This document shows positions 53,262 through 62,167 of a DNA stretch of 64,000 nucleotides, one piece after another. The first letter of the stretch is position 1. The number at the start of each line of letters is the position of its first letter. The notes below the pieces were generated by a model. That model had not been told where the DNA came from and did not search any database. It worked only from the letters and a program-made list of their open reading frames with translations. This stretch comes from Cesiribacteraceae bacterium YIM B00369 (lineage in GTDB: Bacteria > Bacteroidota > Bacteroidia > Cytophagales > Cyclobacteriaceae). The translations under genes and the position numbers were made by a program. The stretch lies in NCBI GenBank assembly GCA_017948555.1, contig JAFMYY010000007.1, positions 124,001 through 188,000 on the forward strand. Direction: 5' to 3'.

Positions 53262-53294
53262 CATTCCAATAACAGCAGAATTACCTGCGATTAT

Positions 53295-53376
53295 GCGCAA
53301 GTGGCGAAATTGGTAGACGCGCGGTCCTCAGAAGGCCGTTTCTTCGGAAGTGGAAGTTCGACTCTTCTCTTGCGCA
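53295..53376 (+). tRNA. tRNA-Leu (anticodon CAG)
   Basis: Acceptor stem GCGCAAG / CTTGCGC with discriminator A at 53376. D-arm GGCGAAATTGGTAGACGC. Anticodon stem CGGTC / GGCCG around loop CTCAGAA gives anticodon CAG (codon CUG). The long variable arm (GTTTCTTCGGAAGTGG region) shows a class II tRNA. T-arm includes GTTCGAC. The 3' CCA is not encoded. It is a solitary tRNA with its own promoter and a hairpin terminator immediately downstream. Confidence 0.97.
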
Positions 53377-53383
53377 CAAATCA

Positions 53384-53428
53384 AACGAACAACTCAAAGA
53401 TTTCCTGAGAGTTGTTCGTTTTTTTTTT
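53384..53428 (+). terminator. Terminator of tRNA-Leu
   Basis: Perfect 12-bp inverted repeat AACGAACAACTC / GAGTTGTTCGTT with a 13-nt loop, followed by T8, starting 8 bp after the tRNA. Confidence 0.95.
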
Positions 53429-54163
53429 GCTCTGTTTTGGCGGAGATCAGGTCGGGCAGGTAAAAAATAGCACCCGAATCGGGATACCTGGTTTATAGAC
53501 TGGCTTTACATGGCGAAACCATATATTCACAATCGCTGAAAAATCCATTTTCAAAAGAACAGATAGTAGTGTGTGGCCCCCCCCCTTTTTAGGAATAAAA
53601 CGGGTAGCCTGTATGTAATAAAATTAGAGCAATGTTATTTTTTTAGCTGCTGGTTGTGCGTATTGGGAAAATATTTTATTTTTTTATTGAATATGCTAAT
53701 ATTTAATATTGATTTTTACTTGAATCCGGTTACTTTTTTACTTGACTGAGAGTATTTTTTTTTGAAAAAAATCAAGACTTCTCAACTGCGGCGAATGTTT
53801 TCTTTTAGATGATTTTTCTTTAACCTGTATGTTCTTTGGCGCAACAAAATTATTCAGACTTTTTATTTTTCCCTGGTTTTATTATATTTTCAGTTTTGTT
53901 AATCCGAATCAGGCACTATAGCCTTTCTGATATTAATTATCTTTCCGGAGGAGTTAACCTGATTAAGCACCCTGCTTTTTCAGGAAAATATTGAATTTCA
54001 GCAAATTTTTAAAAAGTGCGGAAATGTTTTAAAGAAACAGAGGAACTGCCTCATTTCATTGGTCAGTAAGGTCCTTCCTGTTTTTATGTTCTTATTTCCC
54101 TGCGATGTCTTTAGTTTTGTGCTTTCATAATTCTTTGATTCATAATAATTTAACATTAGGAAA
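53429..54163. other. Long AT-rich leader region upstream of the PA14 surface protein
   Basis: 735 bp without a supported gene. It contains a C9 tract followed by T5 (53577-53590) and long A/T runs. No clean TAnnTTTG box was found near 54164. Length and composition suggest regulatory or decayed sequence. Confidence 0.45.
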
Positions 54164-57052
54164 ATGATTAAGCGCAGGTCTTTAAGCTTGTTTGTGTTGT
54201 TGATTTTAAGCTCCTGTTGGCTTGAAGCGGCTACTTATTATATTAATTCAAATGGCAATGATAGTAATTCAGGTACTTCAGTTAATCAGGCCTGGGCAAG
54301 CATATCAAGAGTTAACAGAATGATTTTCTCTGCCGGGGACGTGATTCTGTTTGAGGGAGGGAGTACCTTTCAGGGCTCGATCAGTTTCTCTCCTTTTAAC
54401 AGAGGAACAGCTGAGCAGCCTATAGTGGTAGGTTCCTACGGAAATGGAAGGGCGACAATTAGCAGTGGTACTTCATCGGGACTAAGCGCATATAATACTG
54501 CCGGATTTCATATTAAGGACCTTATTTTTAAGGGTTCAGGGAGGCAGTCCAATACTGGTTCAGGAATAGAGTTTTATATGGACCTGAGTAACCGGCATCT
54601 GAATTATATAAATATTGACAAAGTAGATGTTTCCGGTTACCGCCAGGCAGGAATTATGGTTGGCAGCTGGAATGGTGCCAGCGGGTTCAGCAATATATCT
54701 ATTACCAACAGTGTTGCTCATAATAATGGTGAAGCCGGTATAGGAACTTTTGCAGAGGCTGTGCTCGGGCATAAAAATATCTATATAGGAAATTGTAAAG
54801 CATACAATAACTCCGGATTACCTGAAAAAACCGACAGCCATAGTGGCAGCGGTATTGTACTTGGCGGTGTAGACGGCGGAGTAATTGAATACAGCGAAGC
54901 TTATAATAACGGGTGGCTGAACGCCTGGCGCGATGGTGGCCCGGTGGGTATATGGGCTTACCAGTGTAATAACATAACCATTCAGCACAACGAATCTCAT
55001 CATAACAGAACCGGCACCACAAAAGATGGAGGTGGCTTTGATGTGGATGGAGGTTGTACGAACACAATACTGCAGTACAATTATTCGCACGATAATGAAG
55101 GTGCCGGCTATCTGGTAGCCCAGTTTAATAATGCACCTCCCATGAATAACATCACTATACGCTATAACATAAGTGAGAATGATGGCAGGAAAAACGGATA
55201 TGGCGCAATTCATCTGTGGTCTTCAGGAGCTAATGGCGGAATCAGAAATCTTGATATTTACAATAACAGTGTTTACCTCAGCCCTGCTTCAGGTGGGCAG
55301 GCTCCAAGAGCTTTTTTCGCACAAAGCGGAGGCATCCATTCCACCAGAGTCATGAATAATATTTTCCAGACTACTGCCGGGCTGCCGTTGGTGCAGGCAC
55401 AACAGGGAAGTGGACTTTCCTTTGAAGGAAATAACTATTGGGCATCGGGAAAGGAAACTAAATTTATATGGGGCAGCACCACTTACACCAGTCTTGCAGC
55501 ATGGCAGCAGGCAAGCGGACAGGAGAAACGCAATGGAAATTCCAGAGGTACTGTACTTGATCCTGAATTTGAAAACCCCGGAACGGGTATCCATATTGGA
55601 GACCAAAAACGGTTAAATACCCTGAGTGGATATAAACTTAAGGAAAGCACTGCTTTGGCGGGCCATGCCATGGACCGGAGTGAATACTATGGTATTGAAG
55701 TGGGCAAAATTGATTTCTGGGGAAACAGTCTTGGACAGGAAGAAAAGCTGGTTCCCGGAGCTTATAAGGCAGCTATTAATATTCAGCCTGATGAAGATAT
55801 AGAAGAAGCAATTGAGGATGAATTTATTGTGGAAGAAGGGAGCGGCCTGTCTTATTCCTACTATGAAGGCAAGTGGAGCCAGCTCCCTGATTTTTCCCGC
55901 CTGGAGCCAAAGAAGCAAGGTACAATAAGTGGTTTCAGTCTGGAGCCGCGCGACCGTCAGGATTTCTTTGCTTTTGTGTACGAAGGCTATATCACCGTAC
56001 CAACTGCGGGAACCTATACATTTTATGCTAATTCAGATGATGGTTCGCAATTATTTATTAACGGGAAGATGGTAGTGGATAATGATGGCGGACATTCTGC
56101 CAGGGAGAGATCAGGCAGTGTTTATCTTTCTGCAGGAAAACACCCGATAAAGGTAAGTTATTTTGAAGGATGGGGTGATAATGTTCTGGAAGTAAGTTAC
56201 CAGGGCCCCGGCATAGAGAAGCAGATTATTCCGGCTTCGGTTTTATCTTCTTCTCAATCTTCTTCTTCTCCGTCTCTTACTTCTGTTCCGCAGGTGGAAA
56301 GCGGCCTGTCTTATTCCTATTATGAAGGCAAGTGGAGCCAGCTCCCTGATTTTTCCGGTCTGGAGCCAAAGAAGCAGGGTACAATAGGTGGATTTAGTCT
56401 GGAGCCACGTTTACGTCAGGATTTCTTTGCTTTTGTTTATGAAGGTTATATCAGAATATCAGCTTCCGGAACCTATACGTTTTACGTTAATTCAGATGAT
56501 GGTTCGCAGTTATTTATCAACGGGAAGATGATAGTGGATAATGATGGCGGACACTCTGCCAGGGAGAGATCAGGCAGTGTTTATCTTTCTGCAGGAGATC
56601 ATCCGATAAAGGTAAGCTATTTTGAAGGATGGGGTGATAATGTTCTGGAAGTAAGTTATCAGGGTCCCGGCATAGCGAAGCAAGCCATCCCTGGAGAAAA
56701 ACTTTATTCTAAAAAGGCTTTATCGCAGGATGGAGGCAATATTGCTGCTGCCAGGTTTGATAATGAAGGCGCCATCAGCCTTTCTTCAAAAGGAACTGTT
56801 AATTACATTTTGTATCCTAACCCTGTGGAGCGGGAGCTTAATATTAAATTTGATAATGTTCCGGATACAGAAGTAATATATGCTATATATAATATAAATG
56901 GTGCTTTAATACTGACGGGAGAACTTAATGTTAAAAACTTTCAGGGAACTGAAATAGTGGATTTGCAAACCTTAAAAGCTGGATTTTATATCATTAAATT
57001 AACTGAGGGTAATAAGGTTCTGGAAAATAAATCATTTATAAAGATAAAGTAG
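54164..57052 (+). CDS. Secreted beta-helix protein with duplicated PA14 domain and type IX sorting tail
   Basis: 962 residues. Signal peptide to about residue 23 (the SSC before WLEA could also read as a weak lipobox). Residues about 25-540 form a right-handed parallel beta-helix (YYINSNGNDSNSGTS start, NITIQHNESHHN, NITIRYNISENDG repeats), typical of polysaccharide lyases and carbohydrate-binding surface proteins. Two near-identical PA14 domains follow (about 560-690 and 713-845; DDGSQLFINGKM, YFEGWGDNVLEVSYQGPG), separated by a Ser-rich linker. The last 80 residues (YILYPNPVERELNIKF...GFYIIKLTEGNK) are a type A T9SS sorting domain. Expected to be exported through the type IX system to act on or bind glycans. 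Confidence 0.88.
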   Translation: MIKRRSLSLFVLLILSSCWLEAATYYINSNGNDSNSGTSVNQAWASISRVNRMIFSAGDVILFEGGSTFQGSISFSPFNRGTAEQPIVVGSYGNGRATISSGTSSGLSAYNTAGFHIKDLIFKGSGRQSNTGSGIEFYMDLSNRHLNYINIDKVDVSGYRQAGIMVGSWNGASGFSNISITNSVAHNNGEAGIGTFAEAVLGHKNIYIGNCKAYNNSGLPEKTDSHSGSGIVLGGVDGGVIEYSEAYNNGWLNAWRDGGPVGIWAYQCNNITIQHNESHHNRTGTTKDGGGFDVDGGCTNTILQYNYSHDNEGAGYLVAQFNNAPPMNNITIRYNISENDGRKNGYGAIHLWSSGANGGIRNLDIYNNSVYLSPASGGQAPRAFFAQSGGIHSTRVMNNIFQTTAGLPLVQAQQGSGLSFEGNNYWASGKETKFIWGSTTYTSLAAWQQASGQEKRNGNSRGTVLDPEFENPGTGIHIGDQKRLNTLSGYKLKESTALAGHAMDRSEYYGIEVGKIDFWGNSLGQEEKLVPGAYKAAINIQPDEDIEEAIEDEFIVEEGSGLSYSYYEGKWSQLPDFSRLEPKKQGTISGFSLEPRDRQDFFAFVYEGYITVPTAGTYTFYANSDDGSQLFINGKMVVDNDGGHSARERSGSVYLSAGKHPIKVSYFEGWGDNVLEVSYQGPGIEKQIIPASVLSSSQSSSSPSLTSVPQVESGLSYSYYEGKWSQLPDFSGLEPKKQGTIGGFSLEPRLRQDFFAFVYEGYIRISASGTYTFYVNSDDGSQLFINGKMIVDNDGGHSARERSGSVYLSAGDHPIKVSYFEGWGDNVLEVSYQGPGIAKQAIPGEKLYSKKALSQDGGNIAAARFDNEGAISLSSKGTVNYILYPNPVERELNIKFDNVPDTEVIYAIYNINGALILTGELNVKNFQGTEIVDLQTLKAGFYIIKLTEGNKVLENKSFIKIK
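55841..56683 (+). repeat. Tandem DNA duplication encoding the two PA14 domains
   Basis: About 380 bp repeated with a period of 459 bp (copies start at 55841 and 56300). The copies differ at scattered bases only. The 459-bp step is exactly 153 codons, so the reading frame is kept. Confidence 0.9.
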
Positions 57053-57056
57053 CCTG

Positions 57057-57080
57057 ATATATATATATAGAGAGAGAGAG
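57057..57080. repeat. Microsatellite (AT)6(AG)6
   Basis: Six AT units (57057-57068) followed directly by six AG units (57069-57080), beginning 4 bp after the stop of the PA14 protein gene. Confidence 0.95.
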
Positions 57081-57213
57081 ATAGTCAGATTACATATATG
57101 CCGGACCAGTGGCTACTTAACCTGACCGGATAGTTTTAAAACCGGGAGAATGAGAAGGGCAGATTACATGCAGTTCCTCTTGAAGCAGGCCTTACCGGAA
57201 GGCAATTGCAGGC

Positions 57214-57256
57214 AAAGCGGATAACTCTGAAAGTTTCAGGTGTTGTCCGCTTTTTT
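57214..57256 (+). terminator. Terminator of the PA14 protein gene
   Basis: 11-12 bp stem AAAGCGGATAAC / GTTGTCCGCTTT with one G-T pair, followed by T6. Confidence 0.85.
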
Positions 57257-57325
57257 GTTTCATAATCTTTTGCTGTCTCATATATTGTCCCTGCTTATAG
57301 CTTAGCTGCACATTATACTTAGTCC

Positions 57326-57345
57326 CACTACTACTTCTAGTAGTG
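57326..57345. promoter_or_regulatory. Palindrome upstream of the TonB receptor, possible operator
   Basis: Perfect 8-bp inverted repeat CACTACTA / TAGTAGTG around CTTC, 86 bp upstream of the receptor start. No T-run follows, so an operator or RNA hairpin is likelier than a terminator. The surrounding 57053-57430 gap holds no gene. Confidence 0.45.
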
Positions 57346-57430
57346 TAATTTTACTAAAAGTAGCAGTTGCCTTGCACTCAGGATGGCGGTACATTTGTCT
57401 TAATTAAAATTAGTCTAAATAAAGGACAAG

Positions 57431-59848
57431 ATGTTATCATTCCTTATCAAAATTGCTTCTTTTCTCATGCTGATTACTTTGGCCTGCCCTCAGATTACGT
57501 GGGGACAGGAAAAGATTGTCTGCGTGAGAGGAAGGATTTTAGACAAATCCAAAGAGCCCATTCCGGGTATTACCATTCTGATAGAAAAAAAGGGAACCGG
57601 CACAGTATCAGATGTTGAAGGTAAATTTGAGCTGGCAGGGCTTCTTGCCGGTGAGCATACCTTTATCTTTTCAGGGGTGGGATTTCAGCAGCAGGTAAGG
57701 AAAATAGCCGTTTTGCCTGGCAAAAGTCTGAACCTGGATATTGAACTGAATGAAGATATACAGGAAATGGAGGAAGTGGTTGTTACCGGGAAATCGGGAA
57801 TGGAGCTTGTAAGAGAAAAAGGTTTTGCAGCAAATGCTATCGATATGAGCGAAGTTCAAGTGCATTCGATACAGGCAAACGATTTGCTTGACCAGAGTGC
57901 AGGTGTACGTATAAGGCAGGATGGCGGGTTAGGCTCCAGAGTAAGGTATAACATAAACGGACTGACAGGGAATTCAATCCGGATTTTTCTTGATGGTATA
58001 CCCATTGAAAACTACGGATATTCCTTTTCGCTGAGCAGTATTCCCACATCTATTATTGAGCGTATTGAAGTTTACAAAGGCGTGGTACCTGCAGAGCTGG
58101 CCAGTGATGCCCTCGGTGGAGCGATAAACGTGGTTACTAAGCGGAATATGCCTAATACGCTTAATACCTCCTATTCTTTCGGCTCCTTCAATACACACCA
58201 GTGGAGCTTAAATGGAAATTACAGGAATAATACCAACGGCTTTACCTTTAAAGGATCTGCTTTCTACAATTATTCTGACAACAATTATAAAGTATGGGGT
58301 GATAAAGTTTACGTACTCGAAAATGGTAAGAAAAAGCATATAGAGGCAGAGCGCTTTCATGATACTTACAGTTCTCTGGGCACAAAGCTTGATTTCGGTT
58401 TTACCAATGTAAAATGGGCCGATCAGTTTTTTGTTGGAACTGTACTGTCGGAAATGGATAAAGACATACAAAATGGTGCTACTATGGAAGTGGTGTATGG
58501 CAACAGGCGTATGGAACAACTTACCCGCCTGCTGCATACTACCTATACTAAACATAATTTCCTGACAAAGGGCCTTGATGTAAATCTTTTTGGTTCCTAT
58601 TCAAAGCTGAACAGGACAATAACAGATACTATTCCTTATATGTATAACTGGCTTGGCGAAAGAACTTATGACAGCAGAACCAAAGACTGGTTCAAATGGT
58701 CAAGTGGTGCGGAGGGAAGTAACCCGACACTGAATCAGGATAATGAAACTAAGTATACAGGACGCCTTAATTTGTCATACCACCTTAACCGTAATACAAG
58801 GCTTGCTTTCAATTATTTATTGCAGGATTTTGCAAGGAAACCCGATGATCCGCTAAGGCCTGAAAGCGAAAGGCAGCTGATTGATACCCGCTATCTGAAA
58901 ACAGGTGTTGCCGGTTTAACCCTTGAGAATGAAGCCTTCGACAGCAGGTTAAGAACATCACTCTTTTATAAGCATTATTATCAGGCACTGGGTTTAAAGG
59001 ATGCCCGTAGGGAAAGAAATGTGGTAACACCTTATGAGTACAATAGTAAGACCTCAGAATCAGGTTATGGACTGGCCTTTTCATTTGCCATTACTCCAAA
59101 AATAAGGTTGCTGAGTTCAGCTGAAAATACTTTACGCCTGCCCGAAAGCCAGGAGGTATTCGGGAACGTGACAGAAAACATTGAGCCTTCTTATGAATTG
59201 AAGCCGGAGCGGAGCTTAAACCTTAATCTGGGCTTTGACCTGGGGCCATTTGAATTTGAAAGACATAGTTTGCAATTAAATTCCAATGCTTTTTCAAGAG
59301 ATATTCAGGGAATGATAAGGGCTGGCGTTCCGGACCAGCTTTCTGAAACTTTTCCTTATGAAAACCTCGATGAGGTAGTGAGTACAGGCTTTGATACTGA
59401 AGTTAAGTACTCCTTTGACAGGAAGTTAAACTGGTCGGTGGGTATGTCAGTATTCAATGCAAGGTTTAATACCCAATATGATGCAAGGGGAGCTGAATAT
59501 CAATATTACAGGGACAGATTAAGAAATGAGCCATATTTTACGATGAATAGCAATATCAGGTACAACCAAAAAGACCTGATTCAGAAAAAGTCCCGGACGT
59601 CATTCTATTATAATCTGGGGTATGTGCATGAATTTTACAGAAACTGGGAATCAATAGGCGGTGCAGGTAAAGACGTTATTCCAACGCAGATAGTGCACGA
59701 CCTGGGTGTTGCCTATACCTTCCCTCAGGAAAAGGTTACCTTAAGTGTGGATGCCCGGAATATTCTTAATGCACAGGTTTTTGATAACTGGGCCTTACAA
59801 AAGCCCGGAAGAGCCTTTTATGCTAAAATCAATTATAATATTTATTAA
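57431..59848 (+). CDS. TonB-dependent receptor, probable siderophore type
   Basis: 805 residues. Signal peptide to about 25 (QITWGQ). A CarboxypepD_reg-like domain (about 30-115; VRGRILDKSKEPIPGITILIEKKGTGTVSDVEGKFEL) precedes the plug (about 116-240; EEVVVTGKS..., DLLDQSAGVRIRQDGGLGSRVRYNINGLTG, RIEVYKGVVPAELASDALGGAINVVT). The barrel ends in aromatic Tyr (INYNIY). It is not a SusC-length protein and has no SusD partner. The next gene encodes a DUF4374 lipoprotein, a pairing known from Bacteroides XusA-XusB xenosiderophore uptake. The specific siderophore cannot be inferred. Confidence 0.9.
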   Translation: MLSFLIKIASFLMLITLACPQITWGQEKIVCVRGRILDKSKEPIPGITILIEKKGTGTVSDVEGKFELAGLLAGEHTFIFSGVGFQQQVRKIAVLPGKSLNLDIELNEDIQEMEEVVVTGKSGMELVREKGFAANAIDMSEVQVHSIQANDLLDQSAGVRIRQDGGLGSRVRYNINGLTGNSIRIFLDGIPIENYGYSFSLSSIPTSIIERIEVYKGVVPAELASDALGGAINVVTKRNMPNTLNTSYSFGSFNTHQWSLNGNYRNNTNGFTFKGSAFYNYSDNNYKVWGDKVYVLENGKKKHIEAERFHDTYSSLGTKLDFGFTNVKWADQFFVGTVLSEMDKDIQNGATMEVVYGNRRMEQLTRLLHTTYTKHNFLTKGLDVNLFGSYSKLNRTITDTIPYMYNWLGERTYDSRTKDWFKWSSGAEGSNPTLNQDNETKYTGRLNLSYHLNRNTRLAFNYLLQDFARKPDDPLRPESERQLIDTRYLKTGVAGLTLENEAFDSRLRTSLFYKHYYQALGLKDARRERNVVTPYEYNSKTSESGYGLAFSFAITPKIRLLSSAENTLRLPESQEVFGNVTENIEPSYELKPERSLNLNLGFDLGPFEFERHSLQLNSNAFSRDIQGMIRAGVPDQLSETFPYENLDEVVSTGFDTEVKYSFDRKLNWSVGMSVFNARFNTQYDARGAEYQYYRDRLRNEPYFTMNSNIRYNQKDLIQKKSRTSFYYNLGYVHEFYRNWESIGGAGKDVIPTQIVHDLGVAYTFPQEKVTLSVDARNILNAQVFDNWALQKPGRAFYAKINYNIY

Positions 59849-59894
59849 TTCAGATAAGCATCAAACTTCAATATTTTAAAACAGGTAAATCGTA

Positions 59895-61187
59895 ATGAAA
59901 GGAAATTTAACTAAATTTTTAAGGCTTTTTTTTATGGCTGGTGCAGTTATCTATACATCAGCTTGTACTGAAGATAATGTAGAGCCTGCAGAAGAAGCAA
60001 CAGGACCTGATGCCAGAATCTACAATGTGGCTTATGCATCAGGATCAGGAAACTCTTCCGCCACCATAGTTCAGGGTCTTACTGACCTTAGCACAGGTAC
60101 CATCAGTTACAACGGTTTTGGTTTTGAGGTGCCTTCCACCAGAACAGCCAGAATTTTTGCATCTGAAGACGGATCTACCCTCTTTAGCCTCGATTATGGC
60201 GGAGGCAGTGTTTATAAATTTGATGCAAAAGGCGGGCAGGAATATAATAAGGTAGAAGAAACCAATGTGCAGTATGCTATTGGTACTACCCATCCAAGAT
60301 GGACAAAGATCAGCGAAGATTATGCTCTCCTGCATAATGTGGAAACTGAAAGGATAAATGATGATGCAGGAAATTATGTGAAAACAGTTTCCAGAGCACG
60401 TCTGGTTTCCATTAACCTGAAAAACCTGGAGCTGGGAAAAATTGAAGAATTTGAAATTCCTGTTAATGAAGAGGATGCTGCTGCCGGTTATTTTGTGTTT
60501 CGTATAGATGCTCCAATTGTAGTTGGAAATAAAGCTTATTATGGAATGGCTAAGCGGGTATATAATCCTGATACCGACCAGAACAGCACTGCAGAATATT
60601 CATCTGTGGAAACATTGGTGGTTGATTATCCTAACCTGACTAATCCAAGGTTAATTTCCACTAAAGTGAATGGAGCCAAAGGCGCAACCAATGGCTACAG
60701 GACTCCTGTATCGCATGTTGACGAAAAAGGAGATATTTACCAGATTATTTCTGTTCCTGATAATACATTTGATACCTACATCCTGAAAATTAAGGATGGC
60801 GCTTATGATGACAGCTTCAGCTTTAACCTTTCAGAGTTATTAGGCGAAGAAACTACTGCAAATGGATGGTTTTATGTAGGCAATGGCATTGGCTATGTTC
60901 CTTATGCCAATACCGATCTGGGAGGTACAGGAGACCCTGTCTGGTCAGTTGCACGTGTAGATCTTTATAACAACACTGCAGTTAAGCTAAACCTGCCTGA
61001 TAACCTGTGGTTGCAGCAATACCAGAACAGTGTGGTAATTGACGGTAAATTCCATATGGCTATTACTCCGGTGGGAGGTGAAGGTAATATTTATATTTTC
61101 GATCCTGAATCTGCTTCCCCTGATGGATTTACGAAGGGAGCATCTTTAAAAGCAGGTGCTGATTCCTACTTCATTGGTATATATTAA
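59895..61187 (+). CDS. DUF4374 lipoprotein, XusB-like surface siderophore-binding candidate
   Basis: 430 residues with a lipobox (IYTSAC, Cys24) followed by acidic residues that suit surface export. Repeating beta segments (SEDGSTLFSLDYGGGSVYKFDAKG, ARLVSINLKNLELGKIEEF, NGWFYVGNGIGYVPYAN, GNIYIFDPESASPDGFTKG) suggest a beta-propeller, as expected for DUF4374. From memory, the Bacteroides XusB lipoprotein that binds ferric enterobactin outside the cell belongs to this family. It starts 47 bp after the receptor gene; together they form an operon. The inner-membrane PepSY partner (XusC) is not next to them here. Confidence 0.85.
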   Translation: MKGNLTKFLRLFFMAGAVIYTSACTEDNVEPAEEATGPDARIYNVAYASGSGNSSATIVQGLTDLSTGTISYNGFGFEVPSTRTARIFASEDGSTLFSLDYGGGSVYKFDAKGGQEYNKVEETNVQYAIGTTHPRWTKISEDYALLHNVETERINDDAGNYVKTVSRARLVSINLKNLELGKIEEFEIPVNEEDAAAGYFVFRIDAPIVVGNKAYYGMAKRVYNPDTDQNSTAEYSSVETLVVDYPNLTNPRLISTKVNGAKGATNGYRTPVSHVDEKGDIYQIISVPDNTFDTYILKIKDGAYDDSFSFNLSELLGEETTANGWFYVGNGIGYVPYANTDLGGTGDPVWSVARVDLYNNTAVKLNLPDNLWLQQYQNSVVIDGKFHMAITPVGGEGNIYIFDPESASPDGFTKGASLKAGADSYFIGIY

Positions 61188-61227
61188 GCTTTCTTTTTAT
61201 AGAAATTTTTTAAACTGTGTATCAAAG

Positions 61228-61273
61228 AAAACTACCTGAAGGAGCCCGAACGGTTTCTAGGGTAGTTTTTTTT
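61228..61273 (+). terminator. Terminator of the receptor-DUF4374 operon
   Basis: 9-bp stem AAAACTACC / GGTAGTTTT with a 24-nt loop, ending in T8 (61266-61273), 41 bp past the stop. Confidence 0.8.
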
Positions 61274-61509
61274 ATGCTTTAAATTCTGATAATGAGGTTA
61301 TTTTACATTCCGGATTCCCTCAGTTTTGGGTAAATTATTATTAGCCCATGCTCTCTGCCTGCTTTTCATTTGTCATAGTATTTACCTTATTAATCGGGTT
61401 CTCCGGAATAGTAGCTGGTTTTCTTCATTAAATGGTAATACTATTCTTTTTTCTTTCCGCCCCTTTCTCATTAATTTTTCTCATATTGATATAAAAACTT
61501 TTCAAAAAG
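61274..61509. other. Intergenic region before the MarR promoter
   Basis: AT-rich, no RNA gene or repeat seen. An open frame from 61326 to 61526 is hydrophobic but has no ribosome-binding site or recognisable similarity; I do not support it. Confidence 0.35.
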
Positions 61510-61541
61510 GTATGCATGCATACTAAAATTTTTTATATTTG
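61510..61541 (+). promoter_or_regulatory. MarR promoter with overlapping palindromic operator
   Basis: Perfect 14-bp palindrome GTATGCATGCATAC (61510-61523) lies 10 bp upstream of a perfect -7 box TATATTTG (61534-61541), so it fills the -33/-7 spacer. The MarR start is at 61624. A dimeric MarR bound here would block the promoter; autoregulation is inferred from position. Confidence 0.65.
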
Positions 61542-61623
61542 GAAAAAGGGTGGTTGAAGATTAAACAAAAGGTGAGATAGAAAATTACCCAAAGTATAGT
61601 TTCTCTATTAACAGAAAAACAAA

Positions 61624-62070
61624 ATGGCTGCAATGAAACGGGAAGAAACCATAGATTATAATATAAAGGCCTGCTGGCATGCTATATCGCGCATGTACAA
61701 TCAGGAAGCCATGCAGCACGACATTACCACTTCCATTGGTTTTGTACTTCTTAATATCGATACCGAAGAAGGAACACCAGCAACTAAAATAGCTCCCCTC
61801 CTGGGGCTTGAGGCACGAAGCCTTACCCGGATGCTGAAAACAATGGAGGAAAAGGAGCTCATTTACCGAAAGGCCGACCCTTCAGACCGCCGGCTGGTTC
61901 GCATTTTTTTAACTGATAAAGGAAAGGAAAAAAAAGAAGTATCGCGGCGTACTGTAAAGGCCTTTAATAAATCGGTAAGGGAAGTGGTGCCGGAGGAGAA
62001 GTTAAAGGTTTTTTTTGAGGTCATAAACCATGTGAACCGGCTCCTGGAAGAAAAAAAGATTAAAGACTGA
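61624..62070 (+). CDS. MarR-family transcriptional regulator
   Basis: 148 residues with the winged-helix core: AWHAISRMYNQEA-like dimer helix, TSIGFVLLNIDTEEGTPATKIAPLLGLEARSLTRMLKTMEEKELIYRKADPSDRRLVRIFLTDKGKE. The wing with DRRLVRIFLT is typical of MarR. It lies about 100 bp upstream of the FadN-like gene on the same strand and probably controls fatty acid degradation, sensing acyl-CoA as several such regulators do. The ligand is inference. Start chosen at the first ATG; a second Met at residue 4 is possible. Confidence 0.92.
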   Translation: MAAMKREETIDYNIKACWHAISRMYNQEAMQHDITTSIGFVLLNIDTEEGTPATKIAPLLGLEARSLTRMLKTMEEKELIYRKADPSDRRLVRIFLTDKGKEKKEVSRRTVKAFNKSVREVVPEEKLKVFFEVINHVNRLLEEKKIKD

Positions 62071-62167
62071 ATTTAAGGTTTTATTCCGGCCATAACATAA
62101 ACCACAGAAAAAGATAAATATCCGCGGTGGCGGAAAATCAACATCAAAAACTAATAATAATTTTTTT

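Noticed and set aside
53151-53408. 85-codon open frame running through tRNA-Leu
   Set aside because: Its last third translates the tRNA itself, a well-known false prediction.
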